Assembly (NCBI GenBank): GCA_964614375.1
Contig: CAZTLI010000058.1
Coordinates: 1 to 17,830, forward strand
From: CAZTLI01 sp964614375
GTDB taxonomy: Bacteria; Chloroflexota; Anaerolineae; Aggregatilineales; Phototrophicaceae
Length of the DNA: 17,830 nucleotides
Direction: 5' to 3'
This document shows, in pieces, positions 14,138 through 17,830 of this stretch (its first letter is position 1; every line of letters starts with the position of its first letter). Both the position numbers and the translations under genes were made by a program. A model generated the notes under the pieces. That model searched no databases, had not been told where the DNA came from, and was given only the letters and a program-made list of their open reading frames with translations.

Positions 14138-15637
14138 TTAGAAAATCGGCGCTTTCTGTATATCGGCATAGTCACAGGCCAGTTCACGCCACGCGCGCCC
14201 CAATCGTCTGAAACCTTCGTAGATGATGTCCGGCTGGTGAATACCATAATTCAAGCGGATGCGATAACTGCCGCAGTTATTGGTATAAAACAGATTGCCA
14301 ATCGCATAGGCCACATCCATCTGAATCGCCGTGATGAACAGTTCAGACGCGGTTGGCCCGCTCCGCGGGAGTTCCACCCACAGGTACATCCCGCCCTGGG
14401 GAACGCGCCAATGGGTCCCCGGTGGGAAGTATTTCGCGGCGGCGGATAAAGCCACATCGCGGCGGCGGCGCAGTTCGGCATTATTGCTTTCGAGCTGGTG
14501 GGCCAATACACCGCGTTCCAGCATCCAATGCACCGCGCGTTGGTTCAGACCCGGTGTGGAAATATCAGCCGCCTGTTTGACACGGACGAGCCGTTCAAAA
14601 TGCTTGCTATCTGCGATGATATAACCGATCCGCAGTCCGGGCAGCATCATCTTGGTGAACGCGCTCACATGCAGGACGACACCTGTTTCGTCTAATGCTT
14701 TCAATGGCGGCAGGGTATCGCCTTCAAAGCGCATTTCATGGTACACACCGTCTTCGAGCACTGGAATATGATGTTCCTGCGCCAGATTCAACAACTGCCG
14801 GCGCCGATGCAGCGGCATGGTCGCGCCTGTGGGATTCTGGAAGCTGGGCATGACGTAAATCATATTGGGCGCATTTTCCAGCAGGTAATTTTCCAGCAAG
14901 TCGATACGCATTCCATCTTCGTCCGTAGGAATGCCATGTACCTGCATCCGGCGTGTGCGTGCAATATCCAGCAAACCGAGATAGGTCGGGTTAGACGTGA
15001 CAATCATATCCCCATCCGTCAAAACCGACTGAATCACCATATCGAGGGCTTGCTGGGCGCCACCCGTAATCATCACCTGATCGGCATGACAGCGAATACC
15101 CAGCGCGCTGACATAATCGCGCACCGCGACTCGCAGGGGTGCATAACCCTGGGGTTCTTCGTAGGCCAATACCTGTGCGCCATCCCGATCCAGCACCGCA
15201 TTCAGCGCATCCCGCACATGATGCACCGGGAAAAATTCCGACGGCGGCGCACCCTGACTGAAATTAATCACACCCGGACGCCGTGCCAGACGCATCATAT
15301 CGCGCAGTGAACGGTCTGGCGTGGTTGTATCTTCGTTGATTTCAGCGACCGCCGCATGTCCATTGCCGGTGGTCGCTTCTTTGGCGACAAATGTCCCACG
15401 TCCGGCATGGGCACTCAGATAACCCTCGGCACGCAATTCAGCGTAGGCATTGACGACACTAATCCGGCTAATATTCAATTGACGCGCCAGATCACGACTC
15501 GCGGGCAGGCGTGTCCCCGCGTTAAGCGACCCGCTTTCAATTTGCATTTTTACATTACGGATAAGCTGGCGATAAATTGGCTCTTCACCGTCGCGGTCAA
15601 GGTTAATCGACAGGCTTGAGGGGCTAACACTCACCAT
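14138..15637 (-). CDS. MocR-type regulator (GntR HTH fused to class I aminotransferase)
   Basis: A 499-residue fusion of full MocR length. Residues about 18-84 are a GntR winged helix ('IYRQLIRNVKMQIESGSLNAG', 'LPASRDLARQLNISRISVVNAYAELRAEGYL'). A linker leads to a fold-type-I PLP domain from about 120, with 'QGAPP', the 'TGGAQQALDMV' PLP-phosphate region, N268 in 'QNPTG', D296 and Y299 in 'LEDGVYHEM', and the Schiff-base Lys329 in 'SAFTKMMLPGLRIGY'. These proteins sense PLP or an amine and act as regulators, often activators; some also keep transaminase activity. I chose ATG 15637 because GGGAG lies nine bases upstream, while the in-frame ATG at 15661 lacks one. It is divergent from the HEAT/TM gene and follows a region of repeated TTGG motifs. 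Confidence 0.9.
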   Translation of the reverse strand: MVSVSPSSLSINLDRDGEEPIYRQLIRNVKMQIESGSLNAGTRLPASRDLARQLNISRISVVNAYAELRAEGYLSAHAGRGTFVAKEATTGNGHAAVAEINEDTTTPDRSLRDMMRLARRPGVINFSQGAPPSEFFPVHHVRDALNAVLDRDGAQVLAYEEPQGYAPLRVAVRDYVSALGIRCHADQVMITGGAQQALDMVIQSVLTDGDMIVTSNPTYLGLLDIARTRRMQVHGIPTDEDGMRIDLLENYLLENAPNMIYVMPSFQNPTGATMPLHRRRQLLNLAQEHHIPVLEDGVYHEMRFEGDTLPPLKALDETGVVLHVSAFTKMMLPGLRIGYIIADSKHFERLVRVKQAADISTPGLNQRAVHWMLERGVLAHQLESNNAELRRRRDVALSAAAKYFPPGTHWRVPQGGMYLWVELPRSGPTASELFITAIQMDVAYAIGNLFYTNNCGSYRIRLNYGIHQPDIIYEGFRRLGRAWRELACDYADIQKAPIF

Positions 15638-15687
15638 AACCCATTTCTCCCGGTAAGTCATATATCGACATTAATCAATTTGTCCTC

Positions 15688-15716
15688 ATTATAGATTGCA
15701 CCATATCCAATAGACC
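15688..15716 (-). promoter_or_regulatory. Promoter of the MocR gene
   Basis: On the minus strand a perfect TATAAT (15693-15688) lies about 50 bases before the start codon. At a 17-base spacer the -35 is GGTCTA (15716-15711), far from consensus and covered by the repeated TTGG motifs, as expected for a promoter that needs an activator or is autoregulated. Confidence 0.5.
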
Positions 15717-15749
15717 AACTTTAAGTCCATTGCATACCAATAAGTCCAA
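15704..15749. promoter_or_regulatory. Five-fold CCAA/TTGG motif array, putative MocR operator
   Basis: Within 46 bases the pattern NNNCCAA/T recurs at 15704 (TATCCAA), 15712 (AGACCAA), 15724 (AGTCCAT), 15734 (ATACCAA) and 15743 (AGTCCAA). The 8-mer TAAGTCCA is repeated exactly at 15722 and 15741, 19 bases apart. It overlaps the -35 of the MocR gene and lies before the divergent HEAT/TM gene. MocR/PdxR proteins bind direct repeats, so this is a good operator candidate, by inference. Confidence 0.5.
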
Positions 15750-15804
15750 TTATACCGCAAATGGGCCAGGCGACGCATGACTTTTCTTTATGCAGTGGAT
15801 AGCG

Positions 15805-15810
15805 TATCAT
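15805..15810 (+). promoter_or_regulatory. Candidate -10 of the HEAT/TM gene
   Basis: TATCAT matches TATAAT at five of six positions and lies 40 bases before the ATG at 15851. The matching -35 is weak (TTTTCT), so it may need an activator; only a candidate. Confidence 0.3.
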
Positions 15811-15850
15811 AGGGGCACGTAGTCGGCGCACTGTCAGAACGGACATAAAT

Positions 15851-17317
15851 ATGAGTGATCTTGAATTTGATGATGACTTTGATTTTGACGACGATGATGA
15901 TGCCCTTTTTGGTTCGGGTGACGACTTCAGCGGTCTCACAGAGGATGACGATGATGCACCTGCGCCAAAGCCGCGAGCCAAAGCCGAATCATCTGCCCAG
16001 AAAGTAGCCCGCTTCAATGCCGAAGTCAATAAACGCATCAAAACCCTGTTGACGGCCAAATTGCCATCGGCTCAACGGCGCGAGGCCGCGTATTGGCTCG
16101 GCGAATCGGGCGAACCCAAAGCGATTACCTCGCTGGTGAATGTGTATCGTAAAGATCGCAACAAAGATGTGCGCGCTGCTGCTGAATATGCGCTAGGGCA
16201 ATTCAAGGCGCTCGATAATGCCCTGAAAGGCGATGCTGAAGACCGTGACGAGGCGATGACCTTATTGGAAGGTATCGTCAACAATGGCAAGTTCGGCAAA
16301 CGGTCTGGCTTAAATACATCGGCGCTGCTGCGAATCAATGGGGCATTACTCGGCGTATTTGTGGTTCTACTGTTGATTGGCCTCATACTGCCATCGGGCA
16401 ATGCGGCAGCGCCCGGCGGCACAATCGTCATCCCGACCGAAATCGCGCTGGGTCAGGCAACCCCTTTCGACATGACTTCCTTGATTGCCGACGCCAATCT
16501 GATGTGGTCAAACCTCAATAATGACGCGACTCTGCTCGGTCAGCAGTATCAAGCGGTGGCCGCGGGGCAAAACGTAGACTGCACAATTCAACTGACAAAT
16601 CCAGCTGCGATAGAACTTCCCGCAAGTGTCATTGTCGATTATCCGGCCTTAGTCAGCGTCATTGATCGGCTGAATGCAGCGCGGGGACGTTTATTAGACG
16701 CGCAAGCGCCTTTTAACGCCGCCTGTGCCGAAGGGGGCGCGCCGATTGCGGGTGATGTCGCCACGACCAATGCCCAAACGATTGTCGATATTCAGCGTGG
16801 GATTGTGGATGCGCCGCAATTGCTGAATGACCCCTCGCTCCGCTTTACACCGACACCCCCACCCGAACCGGACGAACCCACGGTTACGCCGAGCGAGACA
16901 ATTACGCCCACTTTTACGCCAACGCTAGACCCGGCGACTATACGCTCGCACATTTCGGGGATTCGCTTTGTGATTGATGAGGTGAATGGGGTACGTGGGG
17001 CGAATACCATCCTCAACCAGTATTGGACAGACCTCTCCACGGCAGGCGATACCGATGGGTGTAATCGCCCGCCCGAAGAAATCCCACCCGCCTATAATCT
17101 GCCGCCCGAAATCGCCCTCGTCGCGCCCGAACTCGGTGATGCGGCTGAAAATGTGAATATCGGACTCAATCTGCTGCGTGATGGCTGGTCGTTATTCCGC
17201 ACCTCGTGTATAGATGGCACGCTCACCACGAACCTTGCCAATGGCATCGCTATAGCGCAGGCCGCGACTAACGCCTTTGACACCGCCAACGAGATCCTCA
17301 ACCAGCTTTCGCGCTAA
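15851..17317 (+). CDS. HEAT-repeat single-pass membrane protein with duplicated extracellular helical domain
   Basis: A 488-residue protein of unknown function. Residues 4-36 are extremely acidic (runs of Asp with Phe). Residues about 55-120 are HEAT-like, with 'REAAYWLGESGEPKAITSLVNVY' and 'DVRAAAEYALGQFKAL' resembling PBS-lyase HEAT units. One membrane helix runs from about 164 to 182, putting the HEAT part inside the cell. Outside are two similar helical segments (about 205-327 and 362-488) joined by a Thr-Pro linker (331-360). Each copy has a cysteine pair: C244 and C292 (48 apart), C404 and C453 (49 apart). The ATG follows weakly spaced purines (ACGGACATAAAT), not a strong ribosome site, but the acidic start fits. 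It ends at a strong bidirectional terminator. I infer a membrane scaffold or sensor; no enzyme motif is present. Confidence 0.85.
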   Translation: MSDLEFDDDFDFDDDDDALFGSGDDFSGLTEDDDDAPAPKPRAKAESSAQKVARFNAEVNKRIKTLLTAKLPSAQRREAAYWLGESGEPKAITSLVNVYRKDRNKDVRAAAEYALGQFKALDNALKGDAEDRDEAMTLLEGIVNNGKFGKRSGLNTSALLRINGALLGVFVVLLLIGLILPSGNAAAPGGTIVIPTEIALGQATPFDMTSLIADANLMWSNLNNDATLLGQQYQAVAAGQNVDCTIQLTNPAAIELPASVIVDYPALVSVIDRLNAARGRLLDAQAPFNAACAEGGAPIAGDVATTNAQTIVDIQRGIVDAPQLLNDPSLRFTPTPPPEPDEPTVTPSETITPTFTPTLDPATIRSHISGIRFVIDEVNGVRGANTILNQYWTDLSTAGDTDGCNRPPEEIPPAYNLPPEIALVAPELGDAAENVNIGLNLLRDGWSLFRTSCIDGTLTTNLANGIAIAQAATNAFDTANEILNQLSR

Positions 17318-17339
17318 CCGTTTAGCATCTGTACTGGAT

Positions 17340-17375
17340 AAAAAAAGTCCCCCTGCTTGAGGGGGATTTTGTTTT
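17340..17375. terminator. Bidirectional intrinsic terminator
   Basis: TCCCCCT (17348-17354) pairs with AGGGGGA (17360-17366) around a 5-base loop. Seven As precede it (17340-17346) and TTTTGTTTT follows (17367-17375), so it ends transcription from both the HEAT/TM gene (+) and the Excalibur-domain gene (-). Confidence 0.88.
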
Positions 17376-17392
17376 CCAGTGATCTTGGGGTG

Positions 17393-17830
17393 CTAGAGTT
17401 CCGCGCTGCACAACGTTTCCTGACAGGGCACGCCATTGCCATCGGGATCGAGCGAGGTATTGCCCTCGAACAAACAGGCGCGCGCTTCTTCACACGTAAA
17501 CAACTGATTACAGGTGAAGGAAATGGATGGACAACTAATAGTTGGTTGCCCGCCCGGTGAACCGACCTGACCGCTGGGGTCGGGTGTCGGTTCGGCAGGC
17601 GCACCCAGCACCACTTGCGATGTCACCGGGTCTATCATCAACGTCGAGGTCACCGTCGTGTTGGTGGCATTAATGACGGCGAAGGCGAAATTCCCCATCG
17701 GCAGCGCATCGGTGGATAAATCCGTCAGGATGAGTAGATAACGCCCGGTTCGCGGCACAGTGACCGGACCCACCCGCAGCGATATGCCATTGGCGCGCCC
17801 CACCGCGATAAAGTTGGTGGGATTATCCAG
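17393..17830 (-). CDS. Secreted protein with C-terminal Excalibur calcium-binding domain (C-terminal part)
   Basis: The last 145 residues of a gene that continues past the right edge; the frame is open to base 17830 and a GTG at 17803 is internal, not a start. The visible N-side ('VPRTGRYLLILTDLSTDALPMGNFAFAV') looks like the end of a beta-sandwich of the PPC type. A Pro/Gly-rich linker (78-98) follows. Residues about 104-141 read 'FTCNQLFTCEEARAC', then 'LDPDGNGVPCQETLC', the Excalibur pattern: Cys-framed, with the DxDGxGxxC calcium loop (D128, D130, N132). It has six cysteines in all. Excalibur domains occur on exported proteins, and calcium binding is inferred from that loop. It converges on the HEAT/TM gene and shares its terminator. 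Confidence 0.82.
   Translation of the reverse strand: MDNPTNFIAVGRANGISLRVGPVTVPRTGRYLLILTDLSTDALPMGNFAFAVINATNTTVTSTLMIDPVTSQVVLGAPAEPTPDPSGQVGSPGGQPTISCPSISFTCNQLFTCEEARACLFEGNTSLDPDGNGVPCQETLCSAEL

Noticed and set aside
1..17830. CRISPR array, insertion sequence, prophage or defence island
   Set aside because: No regularly spaced repeats, transposase or integrase motifs, or nuclease/toxin genes were seen on either strand.

Overview
The window looks like a piece of a Chloroflexota (Anaerolineae-type) chromosome. This is inferred from secreted proteins with Thr-Pro-Ser linkers, PPC-like and SH3b domains, a TPR protein with an Ala-Trp-Leu-Trp-Leu motif at its N-terminus, a HEAT/TM/Thr-Pro protein, and ordinary metabolic genes in short operons. 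The 100-N gap flanked by an identical 55-bp repeat points to a metagenomic or draft assembly. I see no phage, transposase, CRISPR or recognisable defence genes.

Layout. 1-179 (-) is the N-terminus of a secreted protein. 559-1773 (-) is a secreted PPC/Thr-Pro/SH3b protein. 2014-2445 (+) is a small DMT/YdcZ-type membrane protein that converges on an extended-SDR epimerase (2500-3704, -), which is split only by the assembly artefact. Next come a nitroreductase (3788-4393, -) and a Cys-rich CWC protein (4482-4703, -). The CWC gene diverges from an SDR-type L-threonine 3-dehydrogenase (4840-5865, +), which is followed by an alpha/beta hydrolase with an Asp nucleophile (5957-6775, +). A TPR membrane protein and a rhomboid protease form an operon (9228 down to 6913, -). 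A strong promoter at 9399 leads into a tRNA-Ser and a decayed tRNA-Phe-like sequence. A SAM methyltransferase (9805-10662, -) is followed by a possible methyltransferase-gene relic. A TetR/SDR operon (12455 down to 10906, -) has a clear tandem operator on its promoter. A cyclic-2,3-diphosphoglycerate-synthetase-like P-loop protein (12602-13921, -) and a MocR-type regulator (14138-15637, -) come next. A divergent HEAT-repeat membrane protein (15851-17317, +) and the C-terminus of a secreted Excalibur-domain protein (17393-17830, -) end the window.

How the genes work together. The clearest unit is the TetR-SDR operon, whose repressor most likely controls its own promoter through two adjacent 14-bp sites. 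The TPR-rhomboid pair is probably co-transcribed. The MocR gene and the HEAT/TM gene share an intergenic region with a repeated TTGG/CCAA motif, a plausible MocR operator. The remaining genes are single units with their own terminators.

I found no convincing undescribed multi-gene system. The least explained protein is the HEAT/TM protein, whose extracellular part appears to be an internal duplication with one cysteine pair per copy. The cDPG-synthetase homologue in a bacterium and the GHDFGG hydrolase are the next most interesting items.
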